Of a DNA stretch of 64,000 nt, positions 13,101 to 36,100 are shown piece after piece. Made by a program: the position numbers and the translations under genes. Origin of the DNA: Hirundichthys speculiger (Eukaryota > Chordata > Actinopteri > Beloniformes > Exocoetidae); assembly GCA_018398805.1 (NCBI GenBank), contig JAGFBZ010000699.1, positions 248,001 to 312,000 of the forward strand, given 5' to 3'. Every line of letters begins with the position of its first letter. The first letter of the stretch is position 1. Below the pieces are notes generated by a model. That model was not told where the DNA came from, did no database searches, and saw nothing but the letters and a program-made list of their open reading frames with translations.

Positions 13101-16100
13101 ATAATTTGTGTTTATTTTTTTATAGCTGAACTTCAGTACAAAAATGTGTTTTTCCTCTCAGAAACTGTTGTGCACTTTAAAAAAAATGTGAAAGCTACTG
13201 TACCTCTGTACCTACCTGTTTTTGCTGCACTAAAATGTATGTTTGTGACAGTTCAGCTAAATGTCCTTTTAAAATAAAGTTGAAAAGTAAGCAATGAAAT
13301 TTTTGTCAAACTTTTCAGAGAATAACTGAAAACATACTTTATTATGGTATATCGTGATATATATCGTGATTGTGATATAAAATAGTCCATATCGTGATAT
13401 ATGATTTTTTCCATATTGCCCAGCACTAAGCATCGGTATTGGACTTTAGGAGCTGATAGTTATCGGTTTTAAAAAACAGTTATCGTGCATCCCTAACTAA
13501 TTGTAAAAAAAAAAAAAATCCAGAACCAAACAAAACGATCCAAAACAAAAATTGCACAATAGCCAAATGCAACACAGAGTGACAGAGCAGCCCTCTTACC
13601 CTTCTCCTGCACTGATGGAGCAGCATCTTGTCCAGATGTGGAGGGTTTCTTCGCCTCTTGGGCTCCCCCCTGTGGAGCTGAATGTGAAGGACAGTGCCTC
13701 TCTACATCCAGCTGAGTTGGGCGAGGAGGGCTCTGACAGCCCCCCCGGCTCTTCCTCTAACAGCTGCCTTTGATGAAACCTGAAACAGAAACAGTCATGT
13801 AGAATGATGAGGAAGGAACGACGTCGTGCCGGCAGAGACCTTGGCGCTGGTGCTGAGTGGAGCGTTTACCGCTGCTTACTGAGGATCTTCTCCAGTTTGG
13901 CGTCTTCTGCCGTCTCCAGGGCCGGTGATGCGGTCAGAGGGCAAACAGTGGCCAGGTACTGAACCAGCTGGACGTGCTGCCCGGGTCGATATGAGCGACC
14001 TTTGCCCTGACTGTAGAGCCACTCCGCTTTCAGACTAGAATTTTAAAGTTATAATTTAAAAAAAAAAACAATACTCAAACATGGTGAAAATCCTGGACCG
14101 CCACATGATGCACGCACCCTTCTTTTTGTGTCACCACATAGCCGTCCAAGACCTTCAGGCTCAGACACCAACTCATGATGTACGGCCGATAGTCAAAGCC
14201 TGGCAGCGAGGGAGTGGCCATGACGCAAGGGTTGCTCATGATGGACAGCTGCTCCAGGTCGTGAAGAGACGTCAGGTATGACACCTACGGCACAATCAGA
14301 TTGAAGGTGCTCAGTAGTGCTGGGCAATATGACGATATATATCGTGGGGACAATATAAAAGTGTATATCGTGCCATTTCTCTTCTATCGTTTCTATCGTT
14401 TCTAACCTAATTTTATCAATTATTACAGCAAATATGTAATTAAATAACCTGCAACGATAAATTTGATAGAAACATATCTACTTCTACAAAGTAGCCTTTT
14501 ATGTTTGCACTTTTATTCATGGTTAATGCCTTAAACAGAGTTCTCTTCAACCCTGATGTTTACTTTAGACACTTTATATTGGTTTGCAAACTTTGCACTA
14601 CAAGGTTACAGATTTCAGAAAGTTGAAAAATAATTTGTGTTTATTTTTTATAGCTGAACTTCAGTGCAAAAATGTGTTTTTCCTCTCAGAAACTGTTGTG
14701 CACTTTAAAAAAATGTGAAAGCTACTGTACCTCTGTACCTACCTGTTTTTGCTGCACTAAAATGTATGTTTGTGACAGTTCAGCTAAATGTCCTTTCAAA
14801 ATAAAGTTGAAAAGTAAGCAATGAAATTTTTGTCAAACTTTTCAGAGAATAACTGAAAACATACTTTATTATGGTATATCGTGATATATATCGTTATCGT
14901 GATATAAAATAGTCCATATCGTGATATATGATTTTTTCCATATCGCCCAGCACTAGTGCTCAGTGGTTATTTGTCTTTGTGTAACATAAATGAAGATGAC
15001 TGCATCAAACAAAGGAAAAAGGCTTTTACTTCATTAAGATCTCTGATCTCGTTTTCTGCCAGAGACAGAATAGATAAATGAGCGGGAAGATGCGCCGGAA
15101 CGCTGCGGAGGGTTGTAATGCTGTTTCCATGGAGCAGAAGTGTCTACAAAGTTGACAGAAAATAAAAAGATTTTCAGTAAAAATAAATAAATAAATAAAT
15201 CAGTATTACCGTATTATTTTGTTTAAGCACCCATCCTTTCACCTTTAATGCTGCCAGTTTAGTCAGATCCCCGATGGTGGCGATGTTATTGTCAGACACA
15301 TCCAAGTGTTGCAGCGACACGCAGTTGTTCAGCTGCTCGATCACCTGTAACAGAATCGTTTATTATCAGTGATAATTATCATTATGAATGGGTCGTGATT
15401 TTAGCAAACGTGAAATATTCCTCCATCGTTACATCTCAGGGTTGCAAGCAACGGTACAAGTGAAGATGGTTGGAGACCAAGAAATGAAGGTACTATTGTA
15501 CCTTGCAGCAGTACTGGATCATCTTTTCTGCGTTTGTAGTTTTCAAACTTCTCCATATATTGTCTTTTGGGGGCCAGTCAGGACTGTCCAATAAGAATAT
15601 GAAGAATAGCGGGAAATACTCCAAAGCCTTAAATCCTTTCTTTGAACATTGGTTTAAACCATTTTCTCACGCATATGTTAACAAACTGGAGAACCTCTGT
15701 ATTTGTTCTTCAAAAACTCCATCTTTTGAGGCTATTTCTTTCCTAAATCACAATTGACCTTTCGGTAAGCACCGCCCCCTCCCTAGTTACTGTTGCTAGG
15801 TCGGACAAACGTTCTGCTCCTGCGTTAAGGACTGTGTTAATTTGCTATTTTTCCGATGTGTATCATCAGTATTTATATTATACTATAATAACTCCGTGGT
15901 GAAATATTGCTGCTGGGGACCTGCAACAGTGACTCGAGGTGTCCAGAACGTTTGGAGGGACATTTTTATTCTCTTTCCTAAACCAAAACAAACGGTGGAA
16001 AAACTTCAGGCTGTGAGTTCAGTTGTGTCCGTCCACACAATCAACTGAATGTGGGGAAAGTTACAAAACACACCTACATTTGCTCCAAGGTAAGTTTACT

Positions 16101-19100
16101 TTGTTTATTAGATGATTGATTTAACCACTGTTTGGTAAAAGTAATAATATGATTTAACAGCAGGGAGGGTGATGAGTTCTCTGTTAGCATTAGCATTAGC
16201 TCTGGTCCATAGTGTCAATGACTTCTCCACTATGGACCAGAGCTAGCTAGCCAGCTATAAGCCTGCCTCGTTGTCTACAAATATATATGGCCCTGGATAT
16301 TTACTTTGTTAGGTATAATGTGAAGCTAGTGATGTTAATGTCACTTTATTAATTATATTAATTCAATGCTGCAACTGTCTCATGTTAACATAGCTCTGTG
16401 TGGGACAGACCTATGGACCAGAGCTAATGCTAATGCTAACAGAGAACTCATCACCCTCCCTGCTGTTAAATCATATTATTACTTTTACCAAACACTGGTT
16501 AAATCAATCTTCTAATAAATAAAGCTAACTTACATTGGAGCAAATGTAGGTGTGTTTTGTAACTTTCCCCACATTCAGCTGCATTTTTGGTTTGGGAAAG
16601 AGAATAAAAATGTCTCCTCCAAACGTTCTGGACACCTCGAGTCACTGTTGCAGGTCCCCAGCAGCAATATTTAACCACGGAGTTATTATAATATAATATT
16701 AACACTGATGATACACATGGGAAAAAATAGCAAATTAACACAGTCCTTAACGCAGGAGCAGAAAGCTTTTCCAACCTAGCAACAGTAACTAGGGAGGGGG
16801 CGGTGCTTACCGAAAGGTCAATTGCAATCGCCTGTTGACACGACCTATTTTCAAATAATATCCTTTTATCTTTTTTATACCTCAGTGCTATCTCTAATTT
16901 TCTCCTACCTCGTCTTTTTTTGGGAATGTGCTGCAGCTCTGAAAATGTAAAACCTGATGGATATTAGAAAATAATATGAAGTTGACGTGAAAAGACTTCA
17001 AATATCTGGGGTTTATACTGTTTGTGAGAATAAAATAAAAATCGAAGTAAATGGCTCACATTGATTAGGTTTGGGGTAACAGGTGAAGCAGGTGGAAATC
17101 TCTTCTCACCTTAATGTTGTTCCCAGACAGGTTGAGCCACTTCAGGTGCGGCATATCTCGAAGCCCCTCGATGTAGCCGATACTGTTGTTGGGAAGATTG
17201 AGGACCCTCAGCTCCGTCAGTCGGGACACCCCCATCATCCTCACCAGACGATTATTGGCAACAGACAGCTAAGATTAAAAGATGACACGGTTTTTTAAAT
17301 GACAACCTCGGAGTCAGAACAGGGATCAACGTCAGATGTTTGGCCACCGGGTCACCGGTAACTTCTGTGTGAGTCTGAACGGTACCTGCTGAAGGCCCGG
17401 GTTCCGTTCCAGGTTGTCCAGCTTCATGATGTTGTTGTGATCCAAGATTAGAGTGTGAGCGTCCTCAGAACAGGTGAAACTAGGATCCAACTTCTGCATA
17501 CCTCTAGCAGAGAGATCCACCACCGGCCCTGGCAGGTTAGAGACTAAGACTGAGCATGCTGGAAAAAACAGAATGAACAGTCTTCTTTTCCTTTCAGCTG
17601 ATCCCTTCAGGGGCCACCAGAGAATCATCTGTGTCCTCCTCAATCACACCAACTAACTTCATGTCCTCTTTCTCTACGTTCCCTAAATCCCCTCTTTGTT
17701 CTTCCTCTACGTCTCCTGTCTGGCCGGTTCCAACCTCATCATCCCTCTGCCGATATATTCACTATCCCTCCTCTGTACATGTCCAACCATCTCAATCTGG
17801 CTTCTCAGACCTTCTCTCCAAAACATCTGACATACGCTGTCCCTCTGTTGTACTGAAACCTGATACTTTCCACCTTCGTCACTCCCAAAGAGAACCTCAA
17901 CATTTTAACATCTGCTCTTCTCTAGTGCCACGGTCTCTAAACCAAACGACATTGTGGGTCTCTCCGTCGTCTTGCCCACCTTTCATCACACATAACACCT
18001 GACACTTTTCTCCACCATTCCAACCTTCTTGCACATACTTCTTCACCACTTTTCCATGCTCTTCATTGCTCTGGACTGTTGAATATAAGTACTTAAAATC
18101 CTCCACTTTAGTGCTGGGCGAATATGACGAATATATCGTGGGGACAATATAAAAGTGTGTATCGTGCCATTTCTCTTCTATCGTTTCTATCGTTTCTAAC
18201 CTAATTTTATCAATTATTACAGCAAATACAGTCATGGAAAAAATTATTAGACCACCATTTTTTCTTCACTTTCTTGTTCATTTTAATACCTGGTACCACT
18301 AAACGTCATCATGTGACTAAAACAGACAGAAAAGAAAACATTGAATGCATAAAAGCAGTGTTTTTGGCAGTACAACGCCATAGCTATTGATGTAAAAACT
18401 TAAGTGATTTAGGTTATAATCAAGAAAACCATGGAAAATGGTAAGATATCAGCTCTTAAATAAAACTCTTATGAGCAATTTTTGTGGTTATCGTTATGTT
18501 TGTCCAAACAAATGTACCTTTAGTTGTACCAGGCATTAAAATGAACAAGAAACTGAAGAAAACAAGGGTGGTCTAATCATTTTTTCCATGACTGTATGTA
18601 ATTAAATAACCTGCAACGATAAATTTGATAGAATCATATCTACTTCTACAAAGTAGCCTTTTATGTTTGCACTTTTATTCATGGTTAATGCCTTAAAAAG
18701 AGTTCTCTTCAACCCTGATGTTTACTTTAGAAACTTTATATTGGTTTGCAAACTTTGCACTACAAGGTTACAGATTTCAGAAAGTTGAAAAATAATTTGT
18801 GTTTATTTTTTTATAGCTGAACTTCAGTGCAAAAATGTGTTTTTCCTCTCAGAAACTGTTGTGCACTTTAAAACAAATGTGAAAGCTACTGTACCTCTGT
18901 ACCTACCTGTTTTTGCTGCACTAAAATGTATGTTTGTGACAGTTCAGCTAAATGTCCTTTCAAAATAAAGTTGAAAAGTAAGCAATGAAATTTTTGTCAA
19001 ACTTTTCAGAGAATAACTGAAAACATACTTTATTATGGTATATCGTGATATATATCGTTATCGTTATATAAAATAGTCCATATCATGATATATGATTTTT

Positions 19101-20072
19101 TTCATATCGCCCAGCACTACTCCACCTTCTTCACGTCTGTGCCATGTAGCCTCACCGTTCCACTTGGGTTCCTCTCATTCACACAAGTTCTGTCTTGCTG
19201 CAACCAACCCTCGTTCATCTCCTTTCCAGGTCATACCTCCACCTGCTCTTACAGCTCTCACTACAGATCACAACACCATCTGCAAACATCGTAGTCCATG
19301 GAGGTTCCTGTCTAACCTCATCTGTCCATCATCATAGCAAACAGGAAGGGTCTCAGATCTGATCCTTGATGCACTCCCACCTCCACCCTGAACTCTTCTG
19401 CCACACCTACTGCACACGACCCCACTGGTCTTACAGTACGACATATCCTGCACCACTCTGACATAATTAATAGTATTTAATCAAATCTAATGAGTACATT
19501 ACATCAGATACAGAATCAGGTAAGCACACACTGAACAGGGGTTAGAAAATAACAAACCAGTAACAACAACAACAACCCTACACGGGAAAGACAATCATAT
19601 CTAACGACCTATAACGACCGAAAATATGCTACCCCAAGTCTTTGACCAGAATTGTGCCCATGTTTACTCATTATTTATGTAATATAATTGCTGCTGTGAT
19701 ATGGCAGCTTCTGATGGCACTGCAGCACATCTTCAAGAGCACAAGCAAGGGCAGGATGATGCGGATCGATATACTCCTTACGATACATTTCCCAACACTA
19801 TACCGAGACATGCAAGACCTAAAACACATAAAAATATCTTGTTTTGTGTTTAAAAATGTTAAGCTAGGGAACAACACAGTCAAATAATCTGTCACAAAGT
19901 GATACATTACATGTTTTGTTCTGATGGTAACGTTGGCGACCGTTAGGGTCCTGAATTTACGCGGCCAAACGGCGGCTATCGTTACAAGAACGTCCACTGT
20001 TGTTGTCTGTTTGAACGAATTAACGATTCACTTACCAGCATTTGTATCAAACTGTAAATCTGATACACCCAT
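4105..20072 (-). CDS. cep97: cep97, centrosomal protein of 97 kDa (11 coding exons)
   Basis: CEP97 works with CP110 to cap centrioles and hold back ciliogenesis, and recruits calmodulin through an IQ motif. Exons, in transcript order: 20072-20036, 17558-17386, 17268-17110, 15344-15243, 15143-15030, 14284-14118, 14034-13870, 13779-13600, 11664-11019, 8197-8122, 4614-4105. All have GT/AG borders. Exons 2-6 encode leucine-rich repeats (for example [11 protein letters not shown] and [13 protein letters not shown]). Exon 7 holds the conserved [12 protein letters not shown] stretch. Exon 9 has [18 protein letters not shown] and the IQ motif [12 protein letters not shown], about residue 540. The last exon has FPDSGFQS and [12 protein letters not shown]. 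The start at 20070-20072 gives [12 protein letters not shown] and the right splice phase. The exons sum to 2329 nt, one base too many, because exon 8 carries an apparent frameshift. Corrected length is about 775 residues; human CEP97 is 865. An alanine-rich stretch encoded by a GCC/GCG repeat lies near the C-terminus. Confidence 0.93.
4671..5040. mobile_element. Tc1/mariner-type MITE, copy B
   Basis: Same element as at 2374-2745, with ends TACAGTCATGGAAAAA and TTTTTCCATGACTGTA and a TA duplication. It is nested inside the hAT-like element at 4639-6141, between two stretches of gata/atcgat-rich sequence. Confidence 0.82.
5311..6030 (+). mobile_element. hAT transposon fragment with N-terminal transposase remnant
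   Basis: The left end (acatgtgtcaaactcgaggcccgcgggccaaatgtggcc region) and the right end (gggccaccatgatgctgatgtggccctcag) match, in reverse orientation, the element at 27368-28940. A 79-codon open frame at 5590-5829 contains a [12 protein letters not shown] start and an [12 protein letters not shown] stretch. That resembles the zinc-finger-like N-terminus of hAT proteins of the GTF2IRD2/ZBED type. The rest of the transposase is missing. The family assignment is from memory of the motif. Confidence 0.65.
6440..6823. mobile_element. hAT-like MITE, 'gattcccaaagtgtgggcc' family, copy 1
   Basis: The left end cagggattcccaaagtgtgg and the right end (reverse complement cagccattcccaaa) are inverted. 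Related copies are at 48536-48896 and 60207-60831. The sequence is non-coding. A fold-back element has inserted 5 bp beyond its right end. Confidence 0.65.
6829..7911. mobile_element. Fold-back element, copy 2
   Basis: Same family as 864-1833, with tatggagc at one end and gctccata at the other. The flanks 6823-6828 and 7912-7917 are both gaatta, a perfect 6-bp target duplication. The arms are long aaataaat and tttatttc tandem arrays, expanded on the right side (7300-7890). ORFs within it are low-complexity translations. Confidence 0.82.
9196..10626. mobile_element. hAT MITE (taggcttgggcggtat family), nested
   Basis: The ends TAGGCTTGGGCGGTATTACGG and GGATACCGCCCAAGCCTA are inverted. The flanking 8-mers atttacac and gtttacag agree at 6 of 8 positions, as for an aged hAT target duplication. 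It carries a nested PIF/Harbinger-like insertion. Confidence 0.75.
9607..10320. mobile_element. PIF/Harbinger-like MITE, copy 1
   Basis: The ends GGGTGCGTTTACATG and (reverse complement) GGCTGCGGTTACATG are inverted, and agt flanks both sides as a 3-bp duplication. The interior encodes a degraded frame with [19 protein letters not shown], then [20 protein letters not shown] and VKNK. This resembles the Myb/SANT-like DNA-binding protein of Harbinger elements. A second copy is at 33850-34600. Confidence 0.65.
11719..13494. mobile_element. hAT-like element (gataactatcggg family), complete copy
   Basis: The ends AGGGGTGCATGATAACTATCG and CGATAACTGTTTTTTAAAACC-type sequence closing in TGCATCCCT are inverted. 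A perfect 8-bp duplication, aactaatt, lies at 11711-11718 and 13495-13502. It contains the hAT-N1 MITE at 12795-13428. It lies in the cep97 intron between exons 8 and 9. Confidence 0.8.
12795..13428. mobile_element. hAT MITE 'N1' (tagtgctgggcgatat), copy a
   Basis: About 640 bp with ends TAGTGCTGGGCGATATGACG and ATTGCCCAGCACTA. Flanks agtatcgg and agcatcgg match at 7 of 8 bases. The interior is non-coding and nearly identical in five copies in this window. Confidence 0.88.
14315..14955. mobile_element. hAT MITE 'N1', copy b
   Basis: Ends TAGTGCTGGGCAATATGACG and ATCGCCCAGCACTA. A perfect 8-bp duplication, gtgctcag, lies at 14307-14314 and 14956-14963. It sits 30 bp upstream of the cep97 exon 6 acceptor. 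Confidence 0.92.
15751..16824. mobile_element. Fold-back element built from two THAP-containing half copies
   Basis: Two arms of roughly 400-460 bp (15751-16215 and 16405-16824) are inverted copies of one another around a spacer of about 190 bp. The outer ends are caattgacctttcggtaagc. Each arm contains a short frame with VKYCCWG, a serine/aspartate stretch, PERLEG and a proline/lysine run. It continues in another frame to KHTYICSK. These resemble pieces of a THAP-type C2CH zinc finger with its middle deleted. It lies in the cep97 intron between exons 3 and 4. Confidence 0.7.
18109..19119. mobile_element. hAT MITE 'N1', copy c, carrying a nested mariner MITE
   Basis: Ends TAGTGCTGGGCGAATATGACG and ATCGCCCAGCACTA, with flanks ctccactt and ctccacct (7 of 8). 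Removing the insertion at 18227-18596 leaves a normal-length N1 copy. Confidence 0.9.
18227..18596. mobile_element. Tc1/mariner-type MITE, copy C
   Basis: Ends TACAGTCATGGAAAAA and TTTTTCCATGACTGTA with TA duplication. It splits the N1 MITE at the word aaatatgtaatt, which is intact in the other N1 copies. That gives a clean target site and insertion order. Confidence 0.9.
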
Positions 20073-20680
20073 GTTTTGGGGCCGACAAGGGTTAGCCAGA
20101 AACTCTATTAGCTATAGTGGGACAGGCGTCTACGGACCAGTCTTGTCAAACTGCGTAGAGAAGGGTTTTATGGGAAATGTAGTCCAAAGTGTCTCTCTCA
20201 CCTATCACGACGTTATGGCTTTCGGCTTCGAAAAGACTACGAATTTCTTACAGCGCGCTAATGTTGCTGAAGCCCGCCCGCGAAGTAAGAAAACGAAAAA
20301 AACAAAACAAAACAAAGCGGGCTTGTATTACAATTAATTACAAATAGCCTCCTGGATGTTTTTTAAAATTATATTAAGTATTTAATTAACTACGTTATGA
20401 TGCTGATATCAAACCAGAAAGTGGCTTGCTACGCTTCCAAGGTAACTAGCGATAGTGACGTAAACATTGTGATGATTGGTCAAAATATTAATTTGATATA
20501 CGTATTTTTAAGGCAATAAAAACAGATTTAGTTTGCACAATAACTTACATGAAGGATTTAAAAAAATATTCTTGTAGTTATAAATATTTAATTAGTTTAT
20601 AAATATTGATCTTCACATTGGCAATTGGGTTTCCGTTTCCGTCATCTTCCTTTCCGGTTTTGAGCCCTCTCGTCGCCATC
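20073..20680. promoter_or_regulatory. Head-to-head promoter region of cep97 and rpl24
   Basis: The 608 bp between the two start codons must hold both promoters and both 5'UTRs unless non-coding first exons exist elsewhere. A pyrimidine run, tcttcctttcc at 20645-20655, lies 26 bp before the rpl24 ATG. It fits the 5' terminal oligopyrimidine start typical of ribosomal protein genes. No TATA box was recognised. Confidence 0.65.
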
Positions 20681-32279
<11,599 letters not shown>

Positions 32280-32305
32280 ACCCTAACTCTTTCTTAAAGG
32301 TTGTG

Positions 32306-32311
32306 AATAAA
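32306..32311 (+). terminator. rpl24: rpl24 polyadenylation signal AATAAA
   Basis: AATAAA lies 27 bp after the rpl24 stop codon and is followed by a T/G-rich stretch, as expected for the very short 3'UTR of a ribosomal protein gene. Confidence 0.75.
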
Positions 32312-33184
32312 ATTTTGTGGTTTAACCACCATTTTTGTCACTTCTTTTTCATCACGACAGCGTTCAGACGTCGGTTTGTTCTGTGAACGCTGGATCGTGT
32401 GTCTTCTGGTGTTAAACAGCAGTTTGGTGCAGAAACTCAGCCGCTAACAGCTACGTCATCCCGTCAGCGTTGGACGGCGTTTATTAGCGCTACACAGCCA
32501 TTACAGTCGTATTGATCAAGACCTCAAAGTGCCATTTGTTCAAACAGCAGGTTTAATTGACAACAGCGGTTATTGCTATATTCATCAGGGAGTCACACTC
32601 GATACACAGGGATCATGTCAAACAATTATTCTTACAGGAAAAATATAAAACACCTTTTCTAACAAGAAGACTTTAACAGCAAGTTTGATATAAAGCGATT
32701 AGCAGCCGTACCTTCGTTTGCTCGTCGACTCGCTGCAGCGATCAAGTACAAGTTAAAATGTGGCATTTTGAGTTTTCCTGAAATACAATTAGAAAATGTC
32801 TTCCTACACATATTTGAGACAATCAAGTGGTAATAAATTATTTGTTCTAGTAGATTAAAAGCTGTTAGAATGGAAGGAATCGTTAACGTGGCATTGAATA
32901 AAGATTTAATGACTGCTGAGGTACAGGTGTCTGTGACCGAGACCAGAAACGTGATGACATCCTTCTCAAATTCAGATTTCAACACTTTCTTAAAACCACA
33001 TTCAACACAAATCCAAGAGTTGCGCGTTTTTCTTTCAGAAAAACCGAAGCACTGATTGTTACGCCTGAAAAAAGCAAAAAAAACTTCCCAGACGTTTGAC
33101 GTTAAATCAACCAGGTACGAATAAGAACCGGCTGAACAGGTAGTTCTGGTGCGTTGACGACCAACATTCTTGAGTGTGTGTTGA

Positions 33185-36100
33185 CTACAGTGAAGGGGGG
33201 GGGGGTATTTTTTGGGGGGACACCCTGAGGAAATCTGAAACTCGGGGGGGAAAGTGCATATTTCCAGCAGGGAAACCAGGCTGATGTGGTGGAACGACGG
33301 TTATGGTGACAACAGGATGATGGTGAGGTTGAGGCGGCAGCAGCAACGACCTCAGGACTCTGGAGCCTCGATCGGCCTTTTCCTTCTGCTCCTGCTTGAA
33401 CCTGTCCGGGAAGACGAGACGGAGAAACAACTTCAGTTTTTAAAAAAAAAAAAAACAAAACATGCATTAATTTGCTACCTCACGCTTTGCAGATTAGTCG
33501 TGAGTTCAGTCCCACAGGTCGAATAAAGGTTACCTTGTTTCTCTACCAGGGACGTTTTAGTAGCACTCCAAGACTTTTATTTCTGGTGTGTTCATTGTTA
33601 AGACATTTAGTGCGTTTACATGGGAAGTTCAATTCCTCTTTAATTCAGAATTAAAATTAAAAAATCTGCTTCCCTCTGTTCAGATGTAACTTTAAAAAGT
33701 AATCATAAGTCTCTAATTTAATTACGCATTTTTCTCGCGTAATGTAACGGATTACAATTATGTTTGAGATTTATCGTCTAGCCAACGAATATACGACAAA
33801 CCCTGTAAAGTAACCTGAACAAGGTTTAATCCAGCTGGAAAAGCACATTCAGTGTGTTTACATGGGAAGTTTAATTCCTCTTTAATTCAGAATTAAAGTT
33901 AAAGCCGAATAAAAGTTACCATGTAAACACTTAATTCCATATGAAAATGTCCATTCCGAATTAAACTTAATTCTGAAGTAAGTGGCTGGTTTATTCCCAT
34001 TTTAATTCCGCATTAAATAACTCCGCGGTCATGTTTACACTCATTCCTGTTTAAATTAATTCCCGTCTTTCTGTTCATGCTAGTTCTCTTGCCCGTCTGT
34101 CGCGATGACGCTTATATTCCGCGCTGAGCTTGTTTTCAAAACAAAGTTTTAAAATGGCGGCACGCGGTAAACGGTGTTGAAGAGCAGAGACGATTTATTT
34201 AATAAATAGCTTGGAGGAACTGGAAATAATTAAAAGAACAGATGGCAGGAAACATAAAAATTGTGAGCTTTTCAAAGCGGCCAGGTTAAATGAAGGAGGT
34301 TTAGCAGATAGAGACGCCACCCAGGTCAAAAATAAGTGAAATGTTGTTGCTAACCAGTTAGCTAAGTTTGTTTTCTTCCGGTAGATGTAAAGACGTCCGC
34401 CCCCCCCCATCCAATCAGAACCCTTCCCAACCCCCAGACCTAAAGCGGAGTTGGATAAAGCCGAACTAACGTGTTTTCCATGTAAACCTTAATTCGGAAT
34501 TACTATTTCCATGTAAACTCGAAGGAAAATAATTTAATTCGGAATTATTTAATTCCTAATTATTTATTCCGAATTTAAAAACATCATGTAAACCGCAGCC
34601 ATTGACTCACTAACAGGCAGATGCATCATAAAGACATAAATCTGATTTGTCTGGTCAAACCTATGCAATATAAATACTGTGCATACAAAGTATTAAATAT
34701 TAGGCATTCAGAGCATTTTATTTGTCCCTCAAACATATATGCATTAAATACTGTCCATACAAAGTATTAAAAATACAAGAAACTATCATTTTCTCTTCCG
34801 CGATAACGGTCAGGCTGCAGAATATTACGGCCGTCTGAAGTTGCTGGTACACACATGCGCAGTCAACTCAGGAAGATATGAGTAGGAATTCTCGCAACAA
34901 TTAAATCATAGGCAGCTGGACTTAGATTTGTCTAGAAGACGTTTCGCCTCCATCAGTTCTCAACGCATCGGTCTGACCAGTATAGACCTTTTCGGGCCAG
35001 CCCCCCGGAAGTACCCCGTCCACCATTGCTGGGTTGTGCTACAGAGCGACACTTTCACCGGCTCGCAGATTAACCAGTGTTTTTCTCTTTCTACAAATAT
35101 ATATTTTTATAATGTCGAGTCGGTCGAGTGGGAATACATGTTCCGTCATAAACTGTACCAACAATGGCGTGAAAATTCAACAATGGAAGAAGAAAGTATG
35201 TGAAATACACAAGCCTTTACTGCACGAAGACTGCCTTGTTTGCAGAACAAGAAGTTAGGAAGACGTGGGTGAAAAATATCAACAGAAAGGACTTTGTTCC
35301 AAATGAATACAGCCGGGTGAGTTTTCGTTAACATTCAATCTCGTACTACTCATAGTCTCGCTGAGAGTCCCGGACGATTCTGGCCGAAAGAACAGCAGTA
35401 TGAGGCTACTGTAGCCCTCGGCACTAGCACAAGCCTATAAATCAATGAATGAATGAATGAATTAGGAGAATGATAAAATAAATTAAATATAACGTTAACA
35501 CATAGCCTAATTTACCGCTAGCGTTAACGTTACAGTAGCATAATCTTTATGGTTTGTTGACGTTAGTTATAGCCAGCGTTGCATTTTTCACGTATTCCCA
35601 CAGTTTTTAGTGTTTGATTATGGGAATAGATCATGCTATTTCCATAACCAATCATTAAAAACAGCGATAAACTACCTTCATCTGTAACTGGAGGCCACTG
35701 CCTAACATCATCAATCCAAGACATGTCTGCGTTATCAGTAACAGATGCTCCACGCTGCTGTGTTTGGGTTAGTTGGTGGAGCGCTGCACACTCCAGTTAT
35801 GTCTGGGCCACTAGGGGGCGCATGTCCACAATTTTTAAGTCGAAAAAGGTGTATATGAGTAGGAAGAAATTTCACAACACCGGCCCGCTTGGTAGATTTG
35901 TTCTTCTTCGTTTTTGTACTTTCCGCTGCGCCATCTTCTTGGTCATTTTTACTCATGTCGGGTAGAACGATAGTGTTCTGCGATGTCTGTAAAAACCGAC
36001 CGATGCTCAACATCTACCAGCATCAACTCCCGTAATATATATACTTTATATTTGAGTTAAAGTAAACGGAAGCTCGGCGCTCCAGAAGAGCCTGCACTGC

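Larger units (their letters stand above)
17570..19470 (-). mobile_element. RTE-type LINE 3' remnant (antisense), split by a MITE
   Basis: On the minus strand the sequence contains [10 protein letters not shown] and other fragments of the C-terminal reverse transcriptase tail seen in fish RTE-like LINEs. On the plus strand this is the familiar ttcaggggccaccagagaatcat to tcttcctctacgtctcctgtctgg stretch. The reading frame is broken many times. The hAT MITE at 18109-19119 interrupts it. It lies in cep97 intron 1. Confidence 0.6.
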
